The notes under the pieces: model-generated
Told to the model about the DNA's origin: nothing
Database searches by the model: none
The model's input: only the letters and a program-made list of their open reading frames with translations
Assembly (NCBI GenBank): GCA_030425485.1
Contig: JAUIAM010000005.1
Coordinates: 161,710 to 225,709, forward strand
Origin: Verrucomicrobiia bacterium
GTDB taxonomy: Bacteria; Verrucomicrobiota; Verrucomicrobiia; Opitutales; Cerasicoccaceae
DNA length: 64,000 nt
Direction of reading: 5' to 3'
Position numbers and translations under genes: made by a program
In this document: in pieces, positions 45,861-54,458 of the stretch
Layout: the number at the start of each line of letters is the position of its first letter
Numbering within the stretch: position 1 is the stretch's first letter

Positions 45861-46386
45861 TTAGGATTCAAATTCACCTAGCTTGCTCATATTGAGCAAC
45901 TGCGCGGCGCGATCGGGCCACTTCCAACCCTCGGGCAGCGGCGCAGGAAATGCGATTTCTTTGACGCCCGTCACCCGCACGTTCTCGCCGAGCCACATGA
46001 AGCGACCCTCTTTTTTTCATAGCCGGGGCATGGCTGTGAGGGTTGTTCATGACAAACTGGACAAAGGCGAAAACGTAGTTCCACTCCCGGTTTCCCTCTA
46101 CCCAGCTCATGGTATCGGTAATGCGGCCATTGAGGTGGAAGCGTGCGATGTCCCAGTGCTCGGTCAACACGTTGCTCAGGTTCAGGTAGGCGTATTGGGT
46201 AAAAATGCCCGTGCGCTGCATAGCGAACTCATCATCGATCGCTTCCAGTCCCAGCACTTCTGATTGGCCATATGCACCGGGAGCAGTGGATTGTGCGCCC
46301 AACTCACTCAATCCTCCCCAAAGCATTAACCCGGTCACGAGAACGGATAAAAAACAAGCCCACGGATTCGATAACTTTGCTTCCAT
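45861..46386 (-). pseudogene. Exported hypothetical protein, frameshifted
   Basis: A signal-peptide protein (MEAKLSNPWACFLSVLVTG) runs in one frame to about position 46018, then the coding frame shifts by one base at a run of seven T on the plus strand (46011-46017). The original frame continues with an unlikely basic sequence to a stop at 45874. The +1 frame instead reads RFMWLGENVRVTGVKEIAF and PLPEGWKWPDRAAQLLNMSK, ending at a TAA at 45861-45863, and looks like the true C-terminus. I do not recognise the family. It may be a pseudogene, an assembly error, or a slippage site. Confidence 0.6.
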
Positions 46387-46739
46387 TTCAAACAAACACT
46401 GCTCCTGAACCCCCAATACATTCAAGATTTTAATTGCGCAATTAAGTGTGTTGTTTTACGCAAGGCCAAAAATTTATAAGTAGATGCCGATGAACTTCAG
46501 GCTAGCTTATCGCTAAGGTTAGCCCAGAGCAAAACCAGGCTTTGAGCACGGTCTATGCCCAGCCCGCAGGCTCACCAATATAGCCTGATTCTCTTATCCA
46601 TCAAAGCCGCACTTACAGATTGCCGTGGATAAAAGCCACGCGTGGCACCTCACGATACACGGGCATAGCTTCGCCGTGTTCTTTCCCCGGCAGAGCACGG
46701 CGGTTGCACACGGCCTTCCGGCCCTGTTATGCACCGCAT
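46387..46739. other. Intergenic region with two palindromes
   Basis: This 353-base stretch has no gene I can support. It holds TTAATTGCGCAATTAA, a perfect 16-base palindrome (46430-46445), just upstream of the broken gene, and GCCACGCGTGGC, a perfect 12-base palindrome (46635-46646), about 95 bases after the pseudopilin stop. The first may be a regulator site and the second a transcript stem. Confidence 0.5.
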
Positions 46740-47468
46740 TTAAGGTGTCCCATTGAATCGCCAGAAGGCCGTCGCGTAGGGGTCAGAATAGTCCCGCTCC
46801 ATCTCATCCTGAGTGAATTGCTGCACGTTGCCGTCGATAAACACGACGTTGATTGCCCCGCCGTGGGCATACAGGATCGGTGCGCTGCCACCGGCAATCT
46901 GCGTACTGTTCGCGTTTGACCAGTAAGTGCCGTTACCCGCTGGATTGACGGCGCCATCCATGAACAGGGCCATTTTCGAGGGGTGCTCGATCTGCATCAT
47001 CTGCCTGGGGTACCAAAGCTCACTCAAGGCAGCACCGTCGCTGGTTGAACAAGCGTGGGTATTGATACTGTAGGTGCGACGCCAAGCTTGAGTAGATGGC
47101 ACGATCAGATGGGCACTGGTGCAGGTCATTACCGTAGGCTCCGTGTATAGGTCGGAATCGGATTTAGCCTCGTCCAACCCCAAATACGAAGCCAGTTGGT
47201 ACGCGTATGCCGAACTCGACGGGGCCTTGTCATACGACCAATAACGCCTGTCCGGCATTTGGTAGTTTGAGTCGAGTATCATCAACTGCGTAGCCGCGTG
47301 CAACTGGCGTAAATTGGAGACGCACTGCGACGACCTTGCCGACGCATTGATTCGACTGACCACAGGGATAACAATGCATGCCAGCACTGCCAGAATCCCG
47401 ATCACGGCAAGCAATTCCACGAGGGAAAAGCCTGCGCGAGAAACTCCTCTGGAGTATTTGTCGTTCAT
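46740..47468 (-). CDS. Pseudopilin-like protein with Hx9DG C-terminal motif
   Basis: This 242-residue protein has a prepilin leader and motif G-FSLVELLAVIGILAVLACI (cleavage after Gly13, Glu5 kept). Near the C-terminus HGGAINVVFIDGNVQ is the H-x9-DG motif typical of the abundant pseudopilin-like proteins of Planctomycetota and Verrucomicrobiota. Between lies a beta-rich domain. It is the last gene of a minus-strand operon after the beta-helix and PEP-CTERM proteins, with a 46-base gap. It probably assembles in, or is a cargo-specific tip of, a type II-like pseudopilus. Confidence 0.82.
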   Translation of the reverse strand: MNDKYSRGVSRAGFSLVELLAVIGILAVLACIVIPVVSRINASARSSQCVSNLRQLHAATQLMILDSNYQMPDRRYWSYDKAPSSSAYAYQLASYLGLDEAKSDSDLYTEPTVMTCTSAHLIVPSTQAWRRTYSINTHACSTSDGAALSELWYPRQMMQIEHPSKMALFMDGAVNPAGNGTYWSNANSTQIAGGSAPILYAHGGAINVVFIDGNVQQFTQDEMERDYSDPYATAFWRFNGTP

Positions 47469-47514
47469 TGTGAAGAGAATTGCCGAAATTGGCAGAGCGG
47501 GAGGAAGTCCCTGC

Positions 47515-48294
47515 TCAAGCGCGCAGCTTGCGTCGCATCAGCAGAGCCGTAGCGAACAGGGCCATGATCAGCATGGATGAACTATTTGCCTCGGGGATGG
47601 CCTGGATAGCCAGATCATCGACACCAAAGCCCCCACCACTTGCCGGCTGGGTATTTGACCAGCGCAGCCATAGTGCCTCTCCGGCTTCCCAGGAAAGCCC
47701 GCTGATAGTCAAGTCGAAGTCAGTCTGGTTACCGTGCCAGTCTCCGTTTGAGCCCGCAGCGCTACCAGTGGCTGACTGGATCGTGCTGCCCGAAACAGTC
47801 GTATAGCCCGAGGCATCAATCTGACTGTCTGTTTCGGCAGTGACAAGGTATTGCAAACTCCAGGTCGTGGCATTGGTGTTGCGGCGCCACTGCTCTATCA
47901 CATAGCTGACGTTGACGTCGGAAATCGTCGCGCCCGTATTGTTCAAGAGTTGCACACCGAAATACTCGGTTTCACCACCATAACCATCTGCGTTAAAAAT
48001 GCCCAAGGCACGATCTGCCGTACGCCCCCAGTTGTAGAGGTATCCGCTGGCCGATGCGGCACCACCGCTGGAGCGTCCCTCGTTTAACCCCGCACCGCTG
48101 GTGCTATACCAACCGGGTAAATTGATGTTGTTCGTGAAGTTGAAAACCTGTGTTCCGCTTCCAGAGTTAATGTACTCGGGCAGCGAATCAAAATCCTGCG
48201 TATAGCTTCCTTCAAAGTTTACCTGAGCGGACAAAGCCGACGCGGTAAGCATGAAAAGCGCTGCGGAGAGGGGGCATGTAATGGTCCATTTCAT
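47515..48294 (-). CDS. PEP-CTERM surface protein
   Basis: This 259-residue exported protein has a signal peptide (residues 1-23, MKWTITCPLSAALFMLTASALSA) and a C-terminal sorting signal: IPEANSS, a hydrophobic stretch (MLIMALFATALLM) and a basic end (RRKLRA). An exosortase would process it. The mature part is a beta-rich, Ser/Thr/Gly-rich domain beginning FEGSYTQDFDSLP, common in PEP-CTERM proteins. It lies 25 bases downstream of the beta-helix gene. Its ligand is unknown. Confidence 0.8.
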   Translation of the reverse strand: MKWTITCPLSAALFMLTASALSAQVNFEGSYTQDFDSLPEYINSGSGTQVFNFTNNINLPGWYSTSGAGLNEGRSSGGAASASGYLYNWGRTADRALGIFNADGYGGETEYFGVQLLNNTGATISDVNVSYVIEQWRRNTNATTWSLQYLVTAETDSQIDASGYTTVSGSTIQSATGSAAGSNGDWHGNQTDFDLTISGLSWEAGEALWLRWSNTQPASGGGFGVDDLAIQAIPEANSSSMLIMALFATALLMRRKLRA

Positions 48295-48319
48295 AATGTC
48301 GTATTTCTTTCGGGGTTAA

Positions 48320-50065
48320 TTATTCAACAAGATCGTCTACGATGTAGATTTCTAGCTGGCTACTGCCGCCAAGCCAAGGCCAATAAAGGGGTTGGCCGCT
48401 TCCGGCCACGAATGCATCCGCTCCGAAGGGCATGGCGCCTGCGTCCGGAAGGACTCCGGGAGCCGAGGTATAAGTGTCCGGCCAGGCAAGATCAACAGGC
48501 CGTGTGCTAGCCGCTCCGATCGCATCACTGTCAAAGGTCAGGGAAAAGTCCGGATAAGGCCCATTCGGCGCCGTGAGGTACGGATTTCCCAGCTCCCCTG
48601 CCGCGGCAAAAGCGGGATTATGCGCAGTGAGCTTTGAGATTTCTACCGAGCGGTTGAAGAGGTTACCTTCCCAATGGATGCCTTGCGCCGGTGTGCCCAT
48701 TCCCTCGATACCTACCGGCCCCTGATCCGTCCGGGCAAAGATGTTGTTTACCCATTCGATATTCTCCCACGAGCCTGCGTTCGATGTAGACGAAACATAC
48801 ATACTACGGCCACCGCCCATGAAGGTATTGTGGTAGATGAAAATGTTTTCAGCGCCCGGGCCCCAGTCGTTGCCAAACTTCAAAGGATAGCCGTAGTAAT
48901 ACACATCATCGTACATGCGTGAGTGTAAACTCGAACGCACAAAATTGCGGAAAATATAGATCGGGCCATGCTTGTTCGATACCAGGCTGAAACCCACAAA
49001 CACATCGAAGCCGATATTCTCAAAGACCTGGATGTCTTTGGAATTGTTTGATTCCAGCTCCATCATGTCATCCTTAATGTGGTGGATGACATTGCGGTAG
49101 ATATTCAGGTTTCTACCCTGTACCTGCAGCCCATCCCACTGCCCGGCAACTTCACAGTACGCCACGGTCCCATCGTGCACACGCAGATGCATCCCCGAAC
49201 CGCGCATGGGAGCCACTTCATCATTACTGGATGAATCACTGTCCCGGTACCCCTCCTTCCAGGCCCAGTCAAAGTTCCAGTTGTTCAGTATTCGGCATTG
49301 CAGGATATTGATGCGGTGGGACGGCCCACCACCGCCGTAATTCTCCGTCGTTATGCCCCGAAATGTATCCTCGATGACCAGCCCCTGCAGGGTCACATCA
49401 CTGACGCCAGATCCATTGAGATGCACGCCCGCATAGCCCCCATGGCGGAGGTTCAGATTCCGGACGATCCAGCCACTGCTATTTTCAAACTGTATCATGG
49501 CTTCTCGCGTACCTACATTAAGGGCAAGCGTGTTGGGGTCCGTCCCGTCTTCGAGCCGCAGATGCACAGTTTCGTCCGTGCGCCAGAGCGCATCGCCACG
49601 CGGCGCACTCAGAAAGAAGCTCTGGTCGTGGTGAGTGGCGATCAAACGCCCATCCATGTAACTGGCCCATGTCAGCAAACTGCGCGAAGTGCGCCCGGTC
49701 CACGGAACAGTCGCAATCCATGCCGACAACTCCTCATCCCAAGTCCACCGACCGTTATCCGGATGCTGCAACTCTGGATCAGCCCCGTCCAGCACAGCCG
49801 TCTCCCCCGGTATGGACTCCAGCACAATCGGGTTGTCTGCTGGCGCGTGCTTACCAGAAATGAGCACGTTTTCATAGTGAATGCCCGCCAAGACCTGTAT
49901 GCGATCCCCGGGAAGGGCGTCATTGACCGCTGTCTGTATCTGCTCGTATTCAGCGACAACCAAGCCATTACGCAGCAGCCTCGCTGCGACGGATGTTGCA
50001 TAGGTGGACGATGCGCTGACCAATAACAGCAAGCTGCACAAGCAAGAGAGTATCAATAATTTCAT
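48320..50065 (-). CDS. Secreted right-handed beta-helix protein (possible polysaccharide lyase)
   Basis: This 581-residue protein has a signal peptide (1-23) and a long parallel beta-helix. Its first rungs (IQTAVNDALPGDRIQVLAGIHYEN) are the typical opening of pectate lyase-like folds. Asn-rich turns repeat through residues 200-460 (SSGWIVRNLNLRHGGY, then ENIFIYHNTFMGG). Enzymes with this fold cleave uronate polymers, but I cannot assign a catalytic site or PL family. It heads an operon with a PEP-CTERM protein and a pseudopilin, and is divergent from the tandem AraC regulator, which probably controls it. Confidence 0.75.
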   Translation of the reverse strand: MKLLILSCLCSLLLLVSASSTYATSVAARLLRNGLVVAEYEQIQTAVNDALPGDRIQVLAGIHYENVLISGKHAPADNPIVLESIPGETAVLDGADPELQHPDNGRWTWDEELSAWIATVPWTGRTSRSLLTWASYMDGRLIATHHDQSFFLSAPRGDALWRTDETVHLRLEDGTDPNTLALNVGTREAMIQFENSSGWIVRNLNLRHGGYAGVHLNGSGVSDVTLQGLVIEDTFRGITTENYGGGGPSHRINILQCRILNNWNFDWAWKEGYRDSDSSSNDEVAPMRGSGMHLRVHDGTVAYCEVAGQWDGLQVQGRNLNIYRNVIHHIKDDMMELESNNSKDIQVFENIGFDVFVGFSLVSNKHGPIYIFRNFVRSSLHSRMYDDVYYYGYPLKFGNDWGPGAENIFIYHNTFMGGGRSMYVSSTSNAGSWENIEWVNNIFARTDQGPVGIEGMGTPAQGIHWEGNLFNRSVEISKLTAHNPAFAAAGELGNPYLTAPNGPYPDFSLTFDSDAIGAASTRPVDLAWPDTYTSAPGVLPDAGAMPFGADAFVAGSGQPLYWPWLGGSSQLEIYIVDDLVE

Positions 50066-50192
50066 GGGTAGGTATTTAGCTGAGAAAACGGGGACATTTT
50101 ACTCGGCATGGCCTTTCTTGTCCATTAATAGTAATGCATAAAATAACGAATTTGATACGTTAACTCAGAGCGCTATCTTCCCCCACAATCCC

Positions 50193-51950
50193 ATGCCAGC
50201 TGTACATAATCGCAGTGAGCTGTGTTCGCTGCTGCACCCCAAGCGTATTTACGCGCAGTGGTTCAACCTGAATCATCAGAACGGGCGGCTCCGACTGCCT
50301 CGTCGAGAGGGGGGCGAAAGACTGCTCGTTACACGGGACAGCACCGTGCAGATCGAAGAAGGCGGCAGCACCCACCTGCTTGCTCCAGACTCAGTTTTCC
50401 ATTGCCACCCGGAGCTAGACTTATGGGTAAGAGCGACGCAAACCGGCTCGTGCCGATTGCTTGACCTGGGGCTAAAGGGAGAGCTGCCCCGTGATTACCT
50501 GAATGAGCTGCAAAAGAAGTACAGGCGACCGCTTGGCCTCCCCAGTAGCGAGAATGACAAACAAACGCTCATTGCCCTTGGCGGAGACCTTGAGCCGACA
50601 TCAGAACAGGTTTTTAATTGGCTCACCGGCCTCCACCAATGTGCCCACGAGCGCAGTGCCAACCTGGCCAAGTTGATTGCAGGCGGCCCCGAACACCTGC
50701 GCGCCATCGCCGAGCGTAATCAATTTTCCATCAAGGCGATTGCCCAGGAACTCGGCTGCCACACAACCTATTTGAGTAAGAGCTGGAAAAACGGCAGGCA
50801 CCCCTCTCTGGCCACTCTCCTGAGGGAGCAGCGGCTGGAACTTGCCCGCTACCTGCTCAGTAACACCGACATGACGATCCGCGCCGTTGCCGGACGATGC
50901 GGTTACTCCGGCTCCCCCGCCTTTTGCACCGCCTTTCGACAGGCCCACAAAGTCTCTCCAAGTGACTGGCGCGCCTGTCAGCAACCTAGCGGCACTGCCC
51001 ACAGCAAGCACCCCACTCGGCCAACTCGCGAAGCTGCTCACAGTAAGCACCCCACCTCACTGAAGACCTCAAGCCCGCCCCGCAAGCTGGAATCAGTCAG
51101 CCAGGACGAGCGTCCTGTGACTGTCTGGGGAAAGCCCTACTTTCAGTTCGCTGGCGGGGAAGTTAATTTCCCGTATCTTCGCACCTACAATCTCACCCTC
51201 AACACCATCACAAATGCTGTCACCTGGGTTTGTACGATAGAAGGGCACGCACGCATGGAGGTGGAGGGGCATTGCCTGGAAGTTGGCCCTGGCACAGTTG
51301 TGGTCCACCCCAAACCGATGTACGCGAAGTGGTCAACGCCCGGTGGCCGCCCCTGGCAGCGTATCTGGATTCACCAGCGTGACCAATGGTCGCAAAAAGC
51401 CATGTACGCCCTGTGCAACTCCTTTGGCTGGGTGTACGAAATTCCACTCAGCAGCCCTATTATCGAGTATTCCCGGCGCTGGGTGTCGCATTGGAATGCC
51501 TACCGTGGTACGCCCTTAATAGAGTCCTCAAAGGCGGCCTACAACTGGCTGCTGAGCTGGGAGGCACTACTCGCGTCTGAACACGCCAAACCTGTCGAGG
51601 GCCCAGACATGAGCCGCTACCAGTCACTTGCCTTCTTCCGTCGCATCGGCAGCATAAATGGGTACGCGAAATCCGTTGGCTACTCCCGGTCGTATCTCTC
51701 CCGTTGCCTGAAACGCCAGTGGCAGGGCGGGACACCGGCCCAGATTGTCCGGCGCCATCGTCTGGCTCAGGCAGCGCACGACCTGGTGCATAGCCACGAC
51801 TCCGTGAACGTCATCGCTGAACGTGCACTCTACGCGAATACCAGCGCTTTCATCTATGCATTCAAGCGCGAGTATAGCGTCACGCCCCTCGCCTACCGAC
51901 ACAGAGGCCAACAAACGCCGACAACGCCCATTCGCAAGAAGCGGATATAG
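50193..51950 (+). CDS. Tandem fusion of two AraC-type regulators
   Basis: This 585-residue protein contains two AraC-like units in one chain. Unit 1 (about 1-265) has a cupin-like part, then an HTH pair at 178-261 (FSIKAIAQELGCHTTYLSK, then MTIRAVAGRCGYSGSPAFCTA). Unit 2 (about 305-575) has a second sensor part (HARMEVEGHCLEVGPGTVVV) and an HTH pair at 486-569 (SINGYAKSVGYSRSYLSR, then NVIAERALYANTSAFIYAF). The linker (265-305) holds the repeated words AHSKHPT at 269-275 and 282-288. Normal AraC proteins have one unit of about 280 residues. It is divergent from the beta-helix operon, 127 bases away, which it likely regulates. Confidence 0.88.
   Translation: MPAVHNRSELCSLLHPKRIYAQWFNLNHQNGRLRLPRREGGERLLVTRDSTVQIEEGGSTHLLAPDSVFHCHPELDLWVRATQTGSCRLLDLGLKGELPRDYLNELQKKYRRPLGLPSSENDKQTLIALGGDLEPTSEQVFNWLTGLHQCAHERSANLAKLIAGGPEHLRAIAERNQFSIKAIAQELGCHTTYLSKSWKNGRHPSLATLLREQRLELARYLLSNTDMTIRAVAGRCGYSGSPAFCTAFRQAHKVSPSDWRACQQPSGTAHSKHPTRPTREAAHSKHPTSLKTSSPPRKLESVSQDERPVTVWGKPYFQFAGGEVNFPYLRTYNLTLNTITNAVTWVCTIEGHARMEVEGHCLEVGPGTVVVHPKPMYAKWSTPGGRPWQRIWIHQRDQWSQKAMYALCNSFGWVYEIPLSSPIIEYSRRWVSHWNAYRGTPLIESSKAAYNWLLSWEALLASEHAKPVEGPDMSRYQSLAFFRRIGSINGYAKSVGYSRSYLSRCLKRQWQGGTPAQIVRRHRLAQAAHDLVHSHDSVNVIAERALYANTSAFIYAFKREYSVTPLAYRHRGQQTPTTPIRKKRI
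50995..51059. repeat. 39-base direct repeat inside the AraC linker
   Basis: Two copies of a 39-base unit start at 50995 and 51034; the second is partial. They begin CTGCYCACAG-AAGCACCCCAC and encode the repeated AHSKHPT words. It looks like a recent tandem duplication that lengthened the linker between the two regulator units. Confidence 0.65.
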
Positions 51951-52272
51951 CCTTGGCGTGCGCCTCTAGAGCATTTTAAGAAATATTGTGTCCGCAGATT
52001 TCGCAGATTCACACAGATGATTCCGGGGTTATCCGTGAACATCTGTGTGATCCGTGGTTAAAATATAGAGACATCTCCGGCTACATTTTTATTTAAACTG
52101 CCCTAGTTGTCGTGTTAGCTTAGTTCTTGTCTAAACTATTTCACCGCAGAGACGCAAAGTCGCAGAGAGCTTCAGATATGAGCTTTGTCTTAGGCAATGC
52201 CTAATGCTCTTTTGTGTGTTTTATGCCTTTTTGCGGCTGTTAACTTATTCAATGAACTTGGCTAACGGTACA
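51951..52272. other. Intergenic region with dispersed repeats
   Basis: This 322-base gap between convergent genes holds non-coding repeats. CACACAGATG (52010-52019) and CATCTGTGTG (52040-52049) are perfect 10-base inverted arms within a longer, partly symmetric block (about 51991-52062). ACCGCAGAGACGCAAAG (52143-52159) belongs to the same family as the repeat at 40348. I see no gene here. Confidence 0.6.
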
Positions 52273-53082
52273 CTAGTTGTCGGGGTTCCAAAAGCCGTTG
52301 TTTTCATCCGGGCCGAACCAACCCAGTTGCTGGTCCGAGGCATTGCCACCGTGCGGGTTGTAACCGACTTCTCGCGTATCCATCTGCTCAAAGCTGACAT
52401 GACCGTCGGCCCATGCCACGATCGCTTGGCCGTCAAAACGAAAGTGCGTACTGGGCGAAGGACGCATCCCCGAAGGCCCTCTGCCAAAATCCCAGTAAGG
52501 CGCATGGCTGTAGGGATACTCCTGCACCGAACTGCCGCTGGCGTAGGCGCTGGTGGTAAACATGACCGTTCTCGTGGGATCGTGAATCTGGGCAGTCGTG
52601 GCAGCGATTCGATCGCCATTGGCAGCCCAGGCACGGCGCCCGCCAGCCTGCCCTTCGGGCCGACCTCCGATGTAATTGTCATTATAGCCATAGCCTCCGG
52701 TACCCAACTCAAAGCTGGCCGCGCCCCTGAGCATATCGACGAATAACGGGCAGGGCGTCACCTTACGGCTTTTCCCAAGATAATCGGCAAGATAGCCCCG
52801 CGTCGGGTCAAAGCTGCCATCGCCCCGCTTGCTCCCGCACCAGCGCTTTGTATTGTTGCGGTTGGCCACGGGGGCGAAGTGCCCCTTATCGCTGGCATAG
52901 GTTATATTCGCGGTTGCCAGTTGGCGTATGTTACTTGTGCTCTGGCTGACCCAGGCCATCTCTTTGGCCTTGATCAGACCAGCGACGACGCATGTTGACA
53001 GAAGCGCCAGCACAGCGATGCAGACTAATAGCTCCGGGAGGGTGATGCCGCAACGGCGGTATTGTCTCGAACGTTTCATCAT
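52273..53082 (-). CDS. Pseudopilin-like protein (prepilin N-terminal, H...DG C-terminal)
   Basis: This 269-residue protein opens with RSRQYRRCGITLPELLVCIAVLALLS, a variant prepilin motif with Ile-Thr-Leu-Pro-Glu after Gly12, Glu5 kept. The C-terminus has HFRFDGQAIVAWADGHVSF, a version of the Hx9DG motif with a slightly longer spacer. It is the last gene of the surface-protein operon and overlaps the upstream gene by 4 bases (ATGA), which supports the start at 53082. Role as for the other pseudopilins here. Confidence 0.8.
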   Translation of the reverse strand: MMKRSRQYRRCGITLPELLVCIAVLALLSTCVVAGLIKAKEMAWVSQSTSNIRQLATANITYASDKGHFAPVANRNNTKRWCGSKRGDGSFDPTRGYLADYLGKSRKVTPCPLFVDMLRGAASFELGTGGYGYNDNYIGGRPEGQAGGRRAWAANGDRIAATTAQIHDPTRTVMFTTSAYASGSSVQEYPYSHAPYWDFGRGPSGMRPSPSTHFRFDGQAIVAWADGHVSFEQMDTREVGYNPHGGNASDQQLGWFGPDENNGFWNPDN

Positions 53083-54458
53083 GGAGCCTGGATGACGACA
53101 ACCCGATAGAAGCGTTTGGTGGATGGCGGGAGGCTTTCGCGCAGGCGAACTTTACGCAGCACGCCGACGCTCGCAATGTGGCTGGCGCTGGCTTCACTCA
53201 GGTCTGGTGTGTGTGCATCCACCCCCGAAAAAGGTAGTCCGCCGACGGAGCGCGCGATGGTCACCCAGCCGGTATCCAGATCCGAGGTGACTTGGATTTC
53301 GTAAGTCAAGTCTGCCAGGCGCTCGTCCCGGATGAAGGAGAAAACAAGATCGCCGTTGGCCTCTGTCTGGATATTCCACGGGTGCTCCGACGGTTGGTTC
53401 AACCAAGGCACTGTGGCAAAGGCGTACTCCTGAAGGTTGCTCAGGCCGTCGCCATCGGGGTCGTCCTCAGGATCGCGTTGCGTGAGGTCGGCGATGTAGG
53501 CAAGTTGCGGCCATTCGTAGTAGCTCATGCGCTGCGAGATCGCGCCAAAAGCTTCGATGTCGGCGCCGCCGGAGCCCCAAGTGTACCAGCCGTCGTGGAT
53601 GGGATCGCCGGAGCTATCGGTAAAATCCCCCGAACCGGGAATATCCACGATCCGGATGTAGGAAATGGAATCCAGCCCCACATCAGCGAGATCAAACGGT
53701 GTGCCCCAGGAGTAGCCGTAGGCATTGGCGTGCTTGCCGGCCAGGTTATGCACGAGCGTAACATCCAGCGTGCCGTAGGGACCCACTTGCTCAGGCGTTA
53801 GCGCATCGGTGGGAAAGCGCACGAAATCGATGCCATTGGAAGACACTTCGACGTAGGCGAGCTCCGCCCAGAACTCCCCGCGAACCGTGCCATTGGGCGT
53901 CGTGTAATTCGAAACGAAGCCGTTCTCGAATACGGTAAAATCCGCCCCGCTCAGGTCGTAGATCGGCCTGGAAAAGGCAATGGTCAACGTGCCGGGGCCA
54001 GGTTCCGCTTCGTTATCGACGACCCAGGCGTCGATTTCCTCCTGAAGCAAGTCGCCCAGCGAAACGACATCGAAAACATCACCCGTAACTGGCCCCAAGG
54101 CATTGTTGGGATTCACGAAGTCAGGCTCATAGTCGTACATAAAATCGTAATCCGTCGGCGTGTACTCTACCCATGAGTCCGCCCAACCAAAGAACAGTGG
54201 ATTGACATAGTTATTCGGGTTGGCCACGTACCCCGCGCCGTCGTTGATGTTCGCCTTGCCCTCTCCATGGGTACCCACGAAGCCCGGGATCGGCGCGTCA
54301 TAGGTGTTGTTCGGATCAGACAGGGGCAGGGAGTACGGGCCCGCGCCCGGGTTGGGATCGATCGGAGTCTCAGACTGGGCAAAAACCGCGAGGGGCAATG
54401 CCCCCGCGGCCATGATGCTCAGGTACACTTTTTGAAGAAACGCGCTTCGCGTATTCAT
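53079..54458 (-). CDS. Exported surface protein with FENGF-type domain and calcium-binding repeat
   Basis: This 459-residue protein has a signal peptide (about 1-28) and an N-terminal domain (about 55-305) that is clearly paralogous to the first 290 residues of the upstream PEP-CTERM protein; both share GADF-FENGFVSNY, LGPVTG, GKHANAYG-SWGTPFDL and IVDIPGSG. A DPDGDGLSNLQEYAF stretch is a thrombospondin-3/dockerin-like calcium site. The C-terminal part is a beta domain and, unlike its paralogue, there is no PEP-CTERM anchor. ATG 54458 overlaps the upstream stop by 4 bases. Function is unknown; the domain may bind a ligand. Confidence 0.75.
   Translation of the reverse strand: MNTRSAFLQKVYLSIMAAGALPLAVFAQSETPIDPNPGAGPYSLPLSDPNNTYDAPIPGFVGTHGEGKANINDGAGYVANPNNYVNPLFFGWADSWVEYTPTDYDFMYDYEPDFVNPNNALGPVTGDVFDVVSLGDLLQEEIDAWVVDNEAEPGPGTLTIAFSRPIYDLSGADFTVFENGFVSNYTTPNGTVRGEFWAELAYVEVSSNGIDFVRFPTDALTPEQVGPYGTLDVTLVHNLAGKHANAYGYSWGTPFDLADVGLDSISYIRIVDIPGSGDFTDSSGDPIHDGWYTWGSGGADIEAFGAISQRMSYYEWPQLAYIADLTQRDPEDDPDGDGLSNLQEYAFATVPWLNQPSEHPWNIQTEANGDLVFSFIRDERLADLTYEIQVTSDLDTGWVTIARSVGGLPFSGVDAHTPDLSEASASHIASVGVLRKVRLRESLPPSTKRFYRVVVIQAP

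Noticed and set aside
44040..46739. Second copy of the tRNA-Leu 3' end (attR)
   Set aside because: I looked for GGTTCGACCCCCACCCCGGG-like sequence downstream and did not find it in the window.
46620..46919. Plus-strand 99-codon frame after the pseudopilin
   Set aside because: Overlaps the pseudopilin C-terminus in antisense and has a Pro/Arg-rich random-like translation.
52204..52746. Plus-strand frame opposite the pseudopilin at 52273
   Set aside because: Antisense to a protein with clear prepilin and DG motifs; no protein-like features of its own.
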